From Theodoxus fluviatilis (lineage: Eukaryota > Mollusca > Gastropoda > Cycloneritida > Neritidae), in contig JAWQFJ010000611.1 in the NCBI GenBank assembly GCA_034096865.1, positions 100,001-157,500 of the forward strand: 57,500 bases of DNA, written 5' to 3'. Under the pieces are notes generated by a model. That model worked only from the letters and a program-made list of their open reading frames with translations, made no database searches and was not told where the DNA came from. Made by a program: the position numbers and the translations under genes. Shown one piece after another: positions 34,199 through 48,734 of this stretch. The first letter of the stretch is position 1. The number at the start of each line of letters is the position of its first letter.

Positions 34199-36040
34199 CA
34201 GAGAGATTGTGTATGTAAGCACATGAGGTAATTACCCTATCCTTCAGCAAATGATCTCAATGACTTCCTGTATCTTTTCTCTGAAAATTTCATGGAGATG
34301 GACAGGAAAAAGTGAACACCCATCAACAGATAAAACACGCAGTCTGAACAGTACCACTCACAGTCCTCATTTCAAATGCAGGAGTGTCAGCACTCTCTAC
34401 TAACATCAAGGTACAGGAACCATCTGCAGCCACATCACACACCAGAGAAAAAGCAAGGGTGTAACCCGGCTACCAGACATCAGACCACAATTTTAATATT
34501 TCAGACTGGTACCTTACTGTAGAAAGTCTGACCATGCGTGTGTGTGTTGGTGTTGGTGTATGAGACAGGGAATATGTACTTTCTATTCATAGGGATGTTT
34601 GAAATGTGTGACTTATGAAATGAGTTATTGATTAATCTATTACTTATAATTCATTCTTAGCGGGCAAATCAGGAAAACTGACGACCAACACTCTTACAGG
34701 TTTACGTCACAACAAATATAAGGTCAACACCTTTGGTAAGTTCTACTTTCTTTTGCAGCTCACCTACATGAATCCATCGTAACTCAAAAGCTGACCACCC
34801 AGAGCTTTCGATGTTCTAAGAGTTTTCAATTATAAAGTAGCTGCCTATGTTGTAACTTACAGATAAAACCATAATACATCAAATAGCACATGATCAACAG
34901 TGACTTTTGATAATAAATTGCCCCACAAGAAACACAACAAAACAAAACACAAATTAAATTGTAACCAGTGTGAGTGGAAGATAATTCTATTTTCCCAAAT
35001 GGACAAAACACAAAAAGCAGTCTTTGATAACTTGCACTCTTCAAGACAACAAGGAAACAACAGGACCTTGCACACATCCAAGCAGTAATCACAGGGACAG
35101 TGGACAGCTGATGTCATGTCAGGTTTTAAATTTATCTCACATCTAGAACATCTAGCCCCATCCACCAAGTTTTCTTTCCTCAATCCATTTCACTTCATCT
35201 GACAAGCACTCAGCCTGTATACAGCTCCTCGATGCATGTTAGGCTTAGTCCCAACATCAAACACTGTCGGGAACAAGAAGCCACATTGTCGTCTGACATT
35301 GCTAGAACATTGCACGACTGATACACACTTCCACCTCTTTTGTAAAAGGCTAAGAATAAAGTATAGACATTTAGTTTTCAAGGGAATTTCTTTCACTGTT
35401 CTGTCTTTGCCTTGGGCAAAGGCTGTTGTTATTTGTTGACTTCAGCCAAAAACCAAGGCTACAGCAAAATGTTGTTATGTTGTACTGTTATGTGGGGATT
35501 ATCTTCAGCCGTGGTAAGCTCCTAACATAACAACTGGCATTCTCTGGAGACAGAGATCAAATCCCCTGAAGACGGAGTGTGGCTGCCTATATGGCGGGAT
35601 GTTCAAAAACAGTCACACACGCAATCATCTTGAGCACCCACTTGGGTGATCCTGGGAGTGTTTAGCCCAGGTACACAACAACAGCAACAACTGTTCTGTC
35701 TAGGATACAAGTTACGTGTTGACATAACACATTCAAGTTGCCACATGTGAGTATCATAAAGCAGGTTTCCATTGCTGACAAAGATTAAGAAAATGAAAAA
35801 ATAACTGCACATTGTGAATGAGTGTATAGGAAGTACATCCTCAGTAACACATAATGATTAAGACTGGAACATCACAAGTAGTTTACACAATGCGGGATCA
35901 TGAAAATAGGAACAAGTATCAACGTAATCACCTCCCTTTTTTTAATACCTATTTTTCAATGCCTTACAACACAACAGACATGTGATCGCTCAACATTTAC
36001 TGGAAAGAGAAATGCTGCCTGCTCTCCCTCTTCTCTTGCA

Positions 36041-38035
36041 CTTGTCAGTCGGTCGGTCAGTCAGTTGGTCAGTCAGTCGGTCGGTCGGTCAGTCAGTCAG
36101 GCAGACAGGCAGGATGACAGGCAGGCAGGCAGTCAGTCAGTCAATCAGTCAGTCAGTCAGTAACCTTTTTCAGTTGGTTGGTCAGTCAGTCAGATGATAG
36201 CTCATGTCAGTTGGTGGGTCATTGGTTGCACAGTCATTGCGAGTCAGTGCCAGTCAGTGAACAAGTCAGTCAGTTGCAGTGAGTCAGTGCCAGTCAGTAA
36301 ACTAGTCAGTCAATCATATTGAGTAAAAAGTCCTGGTCAGTAAATTAGTCAGTCAGTTGCAGTGAGTCAGTGCCAGTCAGTAAACTAGTCAGTCAATCAT
36401 ATTGAGTAAAAAGTCCTGGTCAGTAAATTAGTCAGTCAGTTGCAGTGAGTCAGTGCCAGTCAGTAAACTAGTCAGTCAATCATATTGAGTAACAAGAAGG
36501 GCAAAGCCCATACGACTCACATGCTTGACCTTTATATGACCTTGACCTTCAGGTGACCTTCAAGGTCAAGGTCAAACAACTAAACCTACCAATGACATCA
36601 TACACAAAGAAATGCTTTACACATTTTTCCTACAAAAATACATGTGACCTTGACCCAAGGTCAAGGTCATCCAAGGTCATGCAACACAAAGCTGTTAATT
36701 CAAGACATAGGAAGCACAATGGTGCTTATTGGCACTTTCTACCATGAGATATAGTCACTTTTAGTGGTTCACTACCCCATTTTGGTCACATTTCATAAGG
36801 GCCAAAGTGACCTTGACCTTGATGATATGTGACCAAATGTGTCTCATGATGAAAGTATAACATGTGCCCCACATAATTATTAAGTTTGAAACAGTTATCT
36901 TCCATAGTTCAGGGTCAAGGTCACTTCAAAATATGTATACAATCCAACTTTGAAGAGCTCCTGTGACCTTGACGCAAGGTCAACCAAACTGGTATCAAAA
37001 GATAGGGCTTGTTTTGACCTATATACCACTTGTAGCTAAGGTCGCCATTCTCAATAACGTGGGAGAAAATTGGGAAAATGTGAAAAATGACTGTTTTTGA
37101 GACCACATTTATGGCTCCTGTGACCTTGACCTTGAAGCAAGGTCAAGTCACTATGTATGTTTTTTGAGGCCTTGTCATCATACACCATCATGCCACATTT
37201 GGTGTTGATAGACTTAATAGTCTCCGAGAAAAATCCAACGTTTAAGTTTTTTACGGACGCCCGGACGCCCGGACGGACGCCCGGACGGACGGACGGACGA
37301 CACGGCTCAGTACATAGACTCACTTTTGCTTCGCAAGTGAGTCAAAAAGTCCTGGTCAGTAAATTAGTCAGTCAGTTGCAGTGAGTCAGTGCCAGTCAGT
37401 AAACTAGTCAGTCAATCATATTGAGTAAAAAGTCCTGGTCAGTAAATTAGTCAGTCAGTTGCAGTGAGTCAGTGCCAGTCAGTAAACTAGTCAGTCAATC
37501 ATATTGAGTAAAAAGTCCTGGTCAGTAAATTAGTCAGTCAGTTGCAGTGAGTCAGTGCCAGTCAGTAAACTAGTCAGTCAATCATATTGAGTAAAAAGTC
37601 CTGGTCAGTAAATTAGTCAGTCAGTTGCAGTGAGTCAGTGCCAGTCAGTAAACTAGTCAGTCAGTCAGAGCAAGTCAGTAAGCTAGTCAGTCAGTGGCAG
37701 TGAGCAAGTGACAATCAGTGAATTAATCAGTCAGTTGCAGTCAGTCAAAGCAAGTCAGTAAGCTAGTCAGTCAGTGGCAGTGAGCAAGTGACAATCAGTG
37801 AATTAGTCAGTCAGTTGCAGTCAGTCAGAGCAAGACAGTAAGCTAGTCAGTCAGTGGCAGTGAGCAAGTGACAATCAGTGAATTAGTCAGTCAGTTGCAG
37901 TCAGTCAGAGCAAGTCAGTAAGCTAGTCAGTCAGTGGCAGTGAGCAAGTGACAATCAGTGAATTAGTCAGTCAGCCACAGCGAGTTAGTGCCAGTCCAAA
38001 AACTGGTCAGTCAGTCAGTCAGTAGTGCAGCTGTC
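36041..38035. repeat. CAGT-rich satellite with 83-bp higher-order unit
   Basis: Begins as simple (GTCA/GTCG)n, then organises into an 83-bp unit starting CCTGGTCAGTAAATTAGTCA (starts 36332, 36415, 37351, 37434, 37517, 37600) and ending GAGTAAAAAGT. A later block (37680-37975) uses a different unit of about 90 bp with GGCAGTGAGCAAGTGACAAT. The array is interrupted at 36493-37343. Confidence 0.93.
36493..37343 (+). mobile_element. AGGTCA-rich dispersed repeat, full-length copy 2
   Basis: Nearly identical to 6439-7278 in order and sequence. It is inserted inside an 83-bp satellite unit: left flank ends TTGAGTAA, right flank resumes AAAAAGTCCTGG, while uninterrupted units read TTGAGTAAAAAGTCCTGG. 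This defines the element's ends and implies a duplication of about AA. The 3' end folds into a perfect 9-bp stem GACTCACTT/AAGTGAGTC. Confidence 0.92.
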
Positions 38036-38632
38036 AGCTGAAATCAATACAAGTGTATGGATGGAATATCTGTATTCACTGAAATTCACAGTGCAGTACA
38101 CAAGTACAAAGAAATCTACATGTAAAGTGAGCACTATTTGTGTAAATCAATCTGTAACTAGGAGTTTGTACTCACAACACTTGCAACAAGCCATGCCTTC
38201 GCCAACCTTGGACACAAGCACTTGCTACACTTTGTCAATGCAGTGCAACTGCTGAGGAACATTCTTCGACAAAATCTGCAGTTCATGCAATAGGGATTCT
38301 AAAGCCACCAAGTGTACCATGTGGCCAGGGCTGTTTTATGCTCCTCATCAGCTGGAAACCCTGGCTGCTGGGCTTCTGCTGACAGCTAATGCTGCCACGT
38401 ACTTAGCAACCACAAAGACTATTCCATTACCAGAAATGCAGAATACCAAACAAGACAAGCAGCACCACAGGATATTTTGGCATGCCTATCTTCATATATG
38501 CTTTTAACCACTTCCATGTGATGATCAGCAAATGTTTCACAGGAATGTCCATCTGTACAGCATGTTGTCCTGTTTACAAATCAAACAGTCCAGTCATCTA
38601 TAAAAATATAACTATTTTCCTCAGGAAAAATA

Positions 38633-38664
<32 letters not shown>
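38633..38664. repeat. Poly-G tract
   Basis: About 32 consecutive G. Between 38036 and 40230 I see intergenic AT-rich DNA, a (GGGGGTG)n patch near 39385, and a roughly 65-bp tandem duplication around AACGGGAGAATTGTGCAATG (39503 and 39569). The 107-codon frame at 39675-39998 has no recognisable content. Confidence 0.9.
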
Positions 38665-38665
<1 letters not shown>

Positions 38666-40230
38666 GGAGAAGAGAGAGAGACACAGACGGACACATACAT
38701 ACTTTCAACATCAGATATACTCAAAGCCTGGCTTAATTCTATCCACTGCAATACATACATTCAGTTACACCAGAGTTAATTTCTGTACTTCAGCAGTAGG
38801 TTCCGTTGCGAGCACTATTGTCCCAAAGCACATTCTCAACTAGGAAAGAGACGAGGACACGGACTGAGTTACTTATCGCACAAGGCGGATAATGTGGGAA
38901 TACAGATCAAGACAGGGTGTGGATTGCCAAAGTTTATCTGATGCCCATGCAAAAATAGATAAAGCACTGCCAGACAGCAAGTTGCAAGGTTTGCCTTTAT
39001 ATTACATTTTACTTATCATTTTATCTAGGTTGCTGAATTAAAAAAAAATGTCCTAAACATGTAACACAGTGAAGCTCCTGCAATTTGCAGCAATTTCTGT
39101 CATCTATTAGCATTCCCAGAGATGCCATTGCGACATGCATAAAGCTGAATAAAGTTTATATCCCTGCAACATGCAGGAAATTTACTACATTAAAAATAAC
39201 TCATAAAGTGAGACGGATACAGTAAAAAAACAAAAACACCAGCACCTCCAGCAATCTAAAGTCAAAGTGGCAAAACTGTTGATGAATGAGCTAGCTGTAG
39301 CAAAGGTCATCCATCTGCTTTGCAGATTTCCCCCCCTCCCCTTTACTTTGTGCAGAGGATACACTTAATATGCATGCAGAGTGGGGGTGGGGGTGGGGGG
39401 TGGATTTTATATCTAAATCAAAGATTGTTTTTACAGGAATAGGTACCAGTAATTCAATAGGTCAGAAAGCACATGTATGTAAAATCCACTGTGAACAATT
39501 ATGAACGGGAGAATTGTGCAATGGTGGGTCCACACAGACAGTTTCAAATCCACAGTGAACAATGTCTATGAACGGGAGAATTGTGCAATGGTGGGTCCAC
39601 ACAGACAGTTTCACCATTGCAGACTAAGAACTTACACTCCTCACAGGATGTAGTTGCACTTTTAAACAAGCGTCATGAAACTTAAATATAACATTTTAAA
39701 ATTTGGAAAAAGGATTCCATTCGGGGTGAAAAAAACAAATAAGGATCTACAGAATTTGGTTGGCCATTCAACTTGTGTCAATAGGAACAGCTATGACAGG
39801 CCGCAGGACCACTCATTCTGGCAAAGGAAACAAAAAGTATTTTCACTTTATCCATTAGTGCTCAAGTTAAAATCCCAAATTGCACATACCTTCCCTTCTC
39901 AACAGGTCTATGTAACTAATCCAAGCTCCATGTGTATAGTGACAGGCAGAATTAATACCATGAACGTCTCAAAATTCCCTCATAGCTTGCTACGTTAAAA
40001 TGGAAGCAATGAGCTATGGGCGCCTCAAAATATATTATGAAATCTGCAGATATTCTGGCTGAAATATTTTTAAACAGGAATTCTTCCCTGAATTCCACTT
40101 TGATTTAAGCTATTATCCCTGTCAAGCTGCTCCAACACAAATATTCCAAATATCATTCACAGCTAACTTCCTTGTCAAGATCGGAATCATGATTATAGTT
40201 CCTTGCAAATATTTCATTCATCATAAACTG

Positions 40231-40236
40231 TTTATT
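40231..40236 (-). terminator. Probable polyadenylation signal of the USP gene
   Basis: AATAAA on the minus strand, 175 bp past the USP stop codon; the nearest canonical signal. Confidence 0.55.
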
Positions 40237-40410
40237 GGGTGCTGAACCATACCAGGAAGGGAAAGGCAAAGATGGATGTAGGGGTGGATGCTCATCTATA
40301 TCTATTCTGATGACAACTCACACTGGATGGAAGATACACATCTGTTTCTCCTTGTCGGAGCAATGATGGAGATTCATGTTGTTCCTGAGAAGCTCAATCA
40401 AACCAGGTTT

Positions 40411-43400
40411 CTATGAATTCACCTTCCGGTAGAAAAGCACATAGGCATTTTCCATCACTTCCCTGGTGCCCAACTCATATTCAATGTTGACCTCTGTGAC
40501 AATCTCATCATCAAAGCGGAACCACTTGCCTGGCTCTGCTTCACAGTAGGCAAGGTAGTGACCCGAGTTGGTGCTCTCCCCCCCAATGTGGACGCAGAAG
40601 GCGTACAGGTCATAGCGATAGGAGGGGTTGCTGCCTGTCAGGTCCTCCTGCTGGGTCACATTGTCGTAGATCACGTCTGTAAGGTCCAGGTTCTTCAGGC
40701 ACAGTCGGACCTGAGCCTTGATCTTCTTGCAGCGCCCGGAGCGCCTGCTGAAGTCAAAGCGGAGCAGATGGATGATCAGGCATTCTGGGAGCTGACGCAG
40801 CAGGTGGCGCCTCTGCACATCCCGTACGCGCCCAGGCCGAGCAGCCATCTGCGCCAGGGAAGGCTGTCCACCTCGTATGGGCGTGGACGTCTTGTGGTTG
40901 TTGTCAAGGAAGCCACTGTCGTTGTTGAAGTCTCGCGGACCTACGATGGGCGAGACAAAAGAAGCAGAGCTGCCTGGAGAAAGAAAGGCTGAATCAGAGG
41001 AGGCACGCGTGCGATTTACGGGACCCTTGGGTGTAGAGGCTGCCAGCCCTGCCCTGGTCATCCTCCTGCCATTGGAGGCACTGCCCTCGACGTTCTCCAG
41101 CACATTCCCTCCATCTGCACACCAGGAGCACTGGGGCACCTCGGAGCCGATCATGTGCTCCACGTTGCAGTAGGCTGTGAAGCAGTCTGCAAGGAGCACC
41201 TGCTTGCTGCCATCTCTGGGAGCTGCAATTTGCACAGGCAAAATCTGGAAGGGCTGTAGCATGACGGTGATGTGGTTGTCTGTCAGGCAGTGGTAGGCCT
41301 CCACCAACTGCCCCCCAAAGAGATCATCGATGATGGTGTTGTTGGCCTGTTTGTGTGTCAGCCACTCCAGGTCACACAGCCGCTGTATAGACTCAGCATA
41401 GGAGTTGTTGTCCAGGGCATTGGCCAAGCTTATCTGAGTGAGAAAGAAAAATCAGATAAATTACATGAAGGATGCAGTAGTCTTACATCACAGGTTTATC
41501 TGCTACATTCACAAGTCTTGATGATGACACCTTCACATGATAATTTCTTACATGTAAGTATTCTTAATATCAAGTGTTTTCACAAACACAAATAGAAGGA
41601 ATTAAGTATAAAGCAGATCACATGGGATAACCAAACTATTTTGCACAGAAAAATGCCACTAAAATTAATTCGAAAAAAGAAAATCGCACCTGTACTTTTC
41701 TCTGAGAGGGAGCTTACATTCACCACCAGTACAAAAGGTATCCAGTTTTTACAATAGGCAACCTCTAGAGGGAAAGAGAATCAACTGAGATCCAAATTAA
41801 CTAGAAATTTACAAGAACATGTAAGAGTCACTCTTTGATACAAATTATTAAAAGCATGGAATATCAGGCTTTCTTTCATAAAGGCAATAAACTGAATATC
41901 ATAAATTTGTTAAGGATAAAATAAGAGTAAAGGTGGGGTTTTATATAAAGACTTATTACTCAAGTCTGGGAGTTAAACCACTTTGCACTTTGCCCCCTTG
42001 ATTACTGGTCACATGATTAATCCTTAACTGGCACACGACAACACAGTGACAGACAGATAAAATGCACTCGGTAACACAGCGGTTCCAGCTCCACTTCCAG
42101 CAAGTATTCCAACCCCATACTCATTAATGGCTGCATACAAGCCCATACTCTTCAATGGCTGCCTACAAGAATTAATCATACTACAGTATTCCAACCCGAT
42201 ACTCATTAATGGCTGCATACAAGAATTAATAACACTACATTATTCCAAGCCCATACTCATTCATGGCTGCATACAAGCCCATACTCGTTCATGGCTGCAT
42301 ACAAAAATTAATCACACTTAAGTATTCCAACCTCATACTCGTTCATGGCTGCATACAAAAATTAATCACACTTAAGTATGCCAACCCGATACTCATTTAT
42401 GGCCGCATACAAGCCCATACTCGTTCATGCCTGCATTCAAGAATTAATTACACTACATGTAGTATACCAACCCCATACTCGTTCATGCCTGCATACAAGA
42501 ATTAACTCACTGGAGTTGTATCGCAAGAAATATCGCGATAGGCGTCCTCCTGCCAGAGTCGTATCGCGAGATTGTTTGCGATGCGATTGCAAATTTCTCC
42601 CTTTCGCTTTAACATTCTAAGGGAGGTTAATCTTGTTAGCCTATATAGCCGAAAGGATTTGCAAGCAGATTTACTTCCCTTTATAATATATTTTCGACTG
42701 ATGATCGGAATCGCAACCTTTGTAACCACCTGCATGTGGTGTGTATGTTGACAAAAAGGTGGGAAAGCATACTGCAAAACGTTTGATCTTCCAATTCTAT
42801 GAACAAATACTTTGATTTGGTTGATTGCTAGCCTCCATCTGCTTGAATTTATCTGTACTAAATGTTTATACACATTTGCATTCGTTGGATATTGACATTT
42901 GTACATTCCCCAGACGTCCGCCGGCGCATCAGTGCGCCGAGCGATAGTGACGTGCTTTGTTTACTTGCCTAATGCAGCCATTAAGTCATGCTGTTCTAAA
43001 AATATCAGTCTCGTGCAGGGATCACGTGGCAATGAGATCCGCCATTTTGAACGTGGGCGAATTTTCTGCGAATTTTTTCACAAAGTTGCGTCTTGGTCGT
43101 TTGTGAACGGGACTTTTTTCGCTGCCAGTATGGCGACTGACGAAAAAGTTGAAGCGCTTGTGGAGTTATTTTTCTATTCTGACTCTCAGAATATGAATTC
43201 GAAGGCTTTACTGACATTGATGTGATGGGAGATAGAGGGCAAGCACGTGCTTCGACCGATGTCAAGAGGAGCTGAAGCTTGATTCAGATGAAAATGGCTC
43301 GGCTGACTTCCCTAGCATAAATAATTGTAGGATTTTTTGTTTTGTTTTACCCTAAAACATTTTCAGATGTATTTCCAAGTAATCAAAAGCTGTTGTATTC

Positions 43401-46379
43401 TTGAATAAATAGAGCAGTGTAGGAAAACACAGTGCTTCGACCAATATGTTGTGTGTGGTCTGTAGATCGAGACAGGTCTGAGAGGAGCGGAAGCTTGATT
43501 CAGATGAAAATGACTCGGCTGACTTCCCTAGCGTAACTAATTGTAGGATTTTTGGTTTTGTTTTAGTTTTATTTTGTTTTAGTTTTACCCTAAAACATTT
43601 TCAGATGTATCTCCATGGAGACTCTATGCACTTTTGCATTTTCATCAAAAGCTGTTGTATTCTTGAATAAATAGAGCAGTGTAGGAAAACACAGTGAATT
43701 TGTTTGTTTTTTGTTGTTGTCTGTGTTCCATGATTTTTTAGCAGCTGAAAAAGACATTCTATGGCATTTTCATTAATTGTGCCATGTAGGCCATCCATTT
43801 TTCTACTCACCCTCCAAAAATCTACTTCAAAGCTTGGATAGGTAATAAATGATGATTTTTTAAAAGTAAACATGGGGTCGAATTTGACCACACATAATAA
43901 AATTTGTGGCTCTGGGGTAAAGCAATAACGAAAATTGGCGGCGCTCTAAAGGTTAAAGTTTCTCATTTTCTAGGCGCTTGTAAGCTTCCCATAACAGCTA
44001 GTGAACTGATTTTTTTCAACTTTTTCATTTTTGTGCATGTACACACTCAATTCTATGGTGTGTAATTCATAATTAGCATTTTTAATCCCTTAGACCATTC
44101 TTTAAATGTAAAGAGTAAAAAACAAGCTTTCATTTGATTTATAATTTGTACTGTTATCTTATGCCTTTGTATCTTTATTATATTTTTGAAAAAGCATGAA
44201 AAACTTACGATCCCGGAGAACAATCACAATATTTAGCCACGACTCCAGTGTGTTAATCACACTACAGTACAGTATGCCAATGCTGCCCTCATGGGTACCC
44301 AGTTTGCTCCTGGGGGGGGGGGGGGGGGGAAACAACATGAGTTCAGCACCTTGCTCAAGGATGCAACCCTGGAACCAAGCAAACCACTCAGCTACAGAGT
44401 CCCACAGTTGTCTCCCCTTGTCTCACCTCCCGGCGGCAGGCAGCCTTCAGTTCCTCAATCTTCCCTGGGGTCAGATCACCGTAGATAAACTTGATGGACT
44501 GCAGGGCGAGGCTGTCAAACCTTGCCTTGTCTCCAGCTGCTGCAAGTTGTCAAAACACAGAATATAGGACTCGACGCACAATAGGTCTCGCTTTGAAAGC
44601 TGCAAGGCCTCCAGACGTATTTCACGTGGCAACATTTTCCAAGATCTAAGCAGTAGATAGGATGAAAGCAAATAGAGACTGTGAAAGAAGGTCGAGTGCG
44701 GGTGAGGTTGGGGGTGGAGAGAGCGACTCAGAAGGAGAGTGATTATGACAGAGATATCCCACATTAGATAGGAAAGTGATGCTCATTATCTCATTATTTG
44801 CTGCCAAAACAAATCTACACATGCAATCTGTCCTAGAAGAACAGCACTTTTAGTTGCAAGGTCAAATAAAATATATAAAATCTTTATCTTAAAAATAAAA
44901 TTAAAAACTATCAAAAACATTATTGTCACACATACACTGCACATCTACATTAGTATGCATGCACACATGTCCGTGCAAACAAACACACTTTCACATTCTT
45001 GAACTCCCATCCCGTCGCACCATCGTTCACTCATTCCTACCTTTGCCTCTGGCTCCCTGTTTGTTGAGAGTATTGTGGAGCTGGCTCAGAATCCACATGA
45101 GAAACTCCGCCGAGTCCTGCTGCATCTGGTGTTCGCCGAGAGGGGCAAAGAGGTCAGCATTCAGAGCAGACGCTACCTGCCTCAGCATGGCCGCATCTAG
45201 CACCAGGGAGCGGCCCTCCTTCACCGACTCCCTGCAGGCTGCAAGCAGGTCCACAGTATTGGCAAAGAGTAGGGGCTCCGCCACATCTGTCGTACGGGCC
45301 TCTATGTTGGGCCTACTGCCAGTGTTGGTAAGATGGGAGATCAGGTGGGGGGTGCGGGCCAGGCACTGCAGGGTGGCGTTGACGAAGCACATGTTGTGGT
45401 TGTTGTTCCTCATCCCTGCTGGCAGGCGTTCCGAGGAAGGTCGCCCCCCAAATCCCATAACAGACATCAAGCCAGACTTGATGGCAGACGTGGCACTCAT
45501 CATGGAGGCAGTCACTTGGGTGGCGATGCCAGTAGAAGAAACGCCATTGGTGACCTTGACCTCAAAGCCGTTGTCGGAGTTCCCATGCAGGGGTCGCCGC
45601 CGCAGCTCTGTCCCTCCATACCAGTGGTTCAGGTTGGTGTTGGGAGAAGGAATCATTGTCTGCTTCCTCTGCGGGTTCCTCTGCGGGTTCCTCTGCCGCA
45701 ACTGCTGCTGCTGTGGTGACAGTCCCAGCAAGGGCTGGGTCTGGACGTTGCCAGTGCTCACACTCACTGGCCGAGACAGCTCCCAGTGGTTGTCACTGCT
45801 TCGGGTAACAGGTGCTCGGCCCATCACAGCAGGTCCAGACTTCTCTCGGAGGAAAGGGGGGGATGGGGAGGGAGGGAGGGTCGAGTGGGGATAGGGGGGT
45901 GGTGGCCCAAGGCCATGAGGGTGGCTGGGCTGGGGGTACAGGACAGGGGGCTGGGGTGAGGGAACAGGGTGGAGAGCTGCCTGGGCCTGCTGCTGTCGCG
46001 CCAGAGCCAGATTTTCCTGCATGATCTGTATACTCTCCACATGCTGCTGCATGTATTGGTGCTCATCCCAGTGGGTCTTCATGCGAGACCACCAATGCAC
46101 CACCTGCAGCCATGGCGGCAGCTGCGTGGAGACAAAGGTGAGGAGTGCCATGGAGGCCAGGATCCAGGGAAAGTGGTCGACTGCATACAGGAATACACAG
46201 GACAGCACAAGCACCAAGAACTCCGCCAGCCATAGCAACCGCCGCTCCCGATCGGTCCTGAAGCAATTAAAAGGATTCACAATGTCAGTCAGATCACTGA
46301 TAATACTGACTCGATAACATAAATCTTCTATAAGATTCTAAAACATGGATTATCCGCGGAATGAAAAAATAGCAAAAAG

Positions 46380-46466
<87 letters not shown>

Positions 46467-47824
46467 AAAGTATCAGTACTGAGACATATCAAAGAAAGTA
46501 TCAGAAAGAGCTTTGCAGCCTCATTCTGTTCAGAGTTAAACTGAGAAAACTAGTTTCAAGTTTCATTACGATTACAGTGTCATGAACCATGCATGCCATG
46601 GCCATCATTGACTTTCCACCACCACTACCGCCACCACCGCCGCCGCCATCACCATCACGCCATTGCCACCACCACTGCCACCACCATCATCGTCGCTGCC
46701 ATCACCATCACTGTCATCATCATCATCACAACAACAAATAATGTCAGGAAAGAGGTTCAGCACACCCTGACTCTCAGTAGAAATGTCAGGCAGGCACACA
46801 CAACTTCTAAAAGCTGCCCTACAAGGTGCAGGTAGTGCCCACATTCTCTCTCAAGAACCACAGATCTCCCAGAAACCTAGTAGTAGTAGTATTTCCAGTG
46901 AACATAACGTCACTAACAGTAACAGAAGTCAATCAATGATAAACACCAATAAGGCCAAAGAAAAAAAAATGGTGTGGTTACAGTAACCCAATTGACTTTA
47001 CTCTTTTTCTACGACCCAAAATTGTTTCAAATAGTGCAAGAAAACAGATTTTTAAAAGGGGGAAATAAATCAATGGTAATCAACCAAATGTGTGCTGTCC
47101 CATCTTCCCTGCCTTCTGAGCACTCAGGGAATCCACTATTTCAGTACATGTAATAAAAAAATCAGCAAAAGAGATTCTGATTTATCATTTATGTTCAATT
47201 TGGCCTCTTAAAAAAACACACAAAAACAACAACAAAGCTGACCTGCCAACCTGATCTTTTTTCTTTTGGCCTAATGACAACAAGTAATCAAATACTTTTC
47301 ATCAAGCTACAGCCTCTGTGAAATTGAAAGCAAGCTTGATGACAACCCTTCATTTCATGGCAGTCTAAACAATATCCACTGAACAGTGTTTGCACTGCAA
47401 CTACTAAAAGAAACTGCATCAGACTTGTTTCCAATCAAGCAGACTTATTACTTTATTTCCTTTTTAGAGCATAAGACTCTTCAACTCATTTACATTTTCA
47501 CTTCAGTGATCATCACAGTTTGCACTTCTGGTCCAATATCTTAATTAAATTAATCTATCATCTGTAAAGATCCTATACCGCCCATTACCACCCACCCTGC
47601 TCAATCCTGTACCGCCCGTGGCAACCCACCCCATGTGGCTGTTACTTGACTGATTTCTTCTACAAATTGCATAATCCAGGACTGGGGGATGAAACACATG
47701 AATGACTTACAGGACCTTCAGAGTTTGCAGTAAATTTTCTAACCCCTGATAAAACATGCTTCATCAATTGTAACATCTTCATGACATGCAGATCCATCAA
47801 TCAAACATGCATACACACACACAG

Positions 47825-47866
<42 letters not shown>

Positions 47867-47869
47867 GCA

Positions 47870-47928
<59 letters not shown>

Positions 47929-48283
47929 TTATAAAGAAAAAGCAGAGAAAATTATTTCATTGGTCTATCAGGACTTGAACTGCAAAGCACAAGGTCATAT
48001 AAAGTGATTTTAATTAATGCCAGTTATCAAGAGAGACTTTCTCCTTTTCTCTGTTCACACCAAGTGCAAGTACATGCACACACATGCACACACACACACA
48101 ATGGGCATGCACACACACGGTAAAATTCACTTACATCTAATGGACACGTGGAGAGTTTATAAACGTTTTTTGGGTGAATGGATGCTTAATTAAGGAAAAA
48201 CAGAAGACAAAGAAATGGTGGCGGGTTAAATTTTAACAAAAATGTGAGGGAGGGCCGGCACATTTGTGTCTGTCAGTCTCTCT

Positions 48284-48365
<82 letters not shown>

Positions 48366-48701
48366 GAAGGGAGGGAGAGGGAGGGAGTGGGGAGGGAGTG
48401 GGGAGAGGGAGTGGGGGGAGGGAGTGGGGAGTGAGGGAGGGGGGTGAGGGAGAGAGAGAGAGAGGGGTGGGGGGTGGGGGGGTGGGTGGGTGGGGTGGGG
48501 TGGGGGGGGGGGGGAAGAGAAGAGGCTATAAACCCAGAGAATTTTCCCATTGTCCTCTGAGAGGAGATTGACACTGCACAGGAAATTTAAACTTCATGTT
48601 ATCAGAGTTACGGAGATTATGGTTGTGATTAGTGAATGACTTGAACCTGCTCTTGCAAACATCTGTTCAAACATTCATTTAACAATAAGTGTGTTTGCTC
48701 C

Positions 48702-48734
<33 letters not shown>

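Noticed and set aside
39675..39998. 107-codon plus-strand frame
   Set aside because: Composition looks random, no promoter, splice signal or recognisable motif.
46258..46280. Translation start of the USP at 46280
   Set aside because: The codon is GTG and the bases form a pyrimidine tract plus CAG acceptor; exon 2 starts at 46257.
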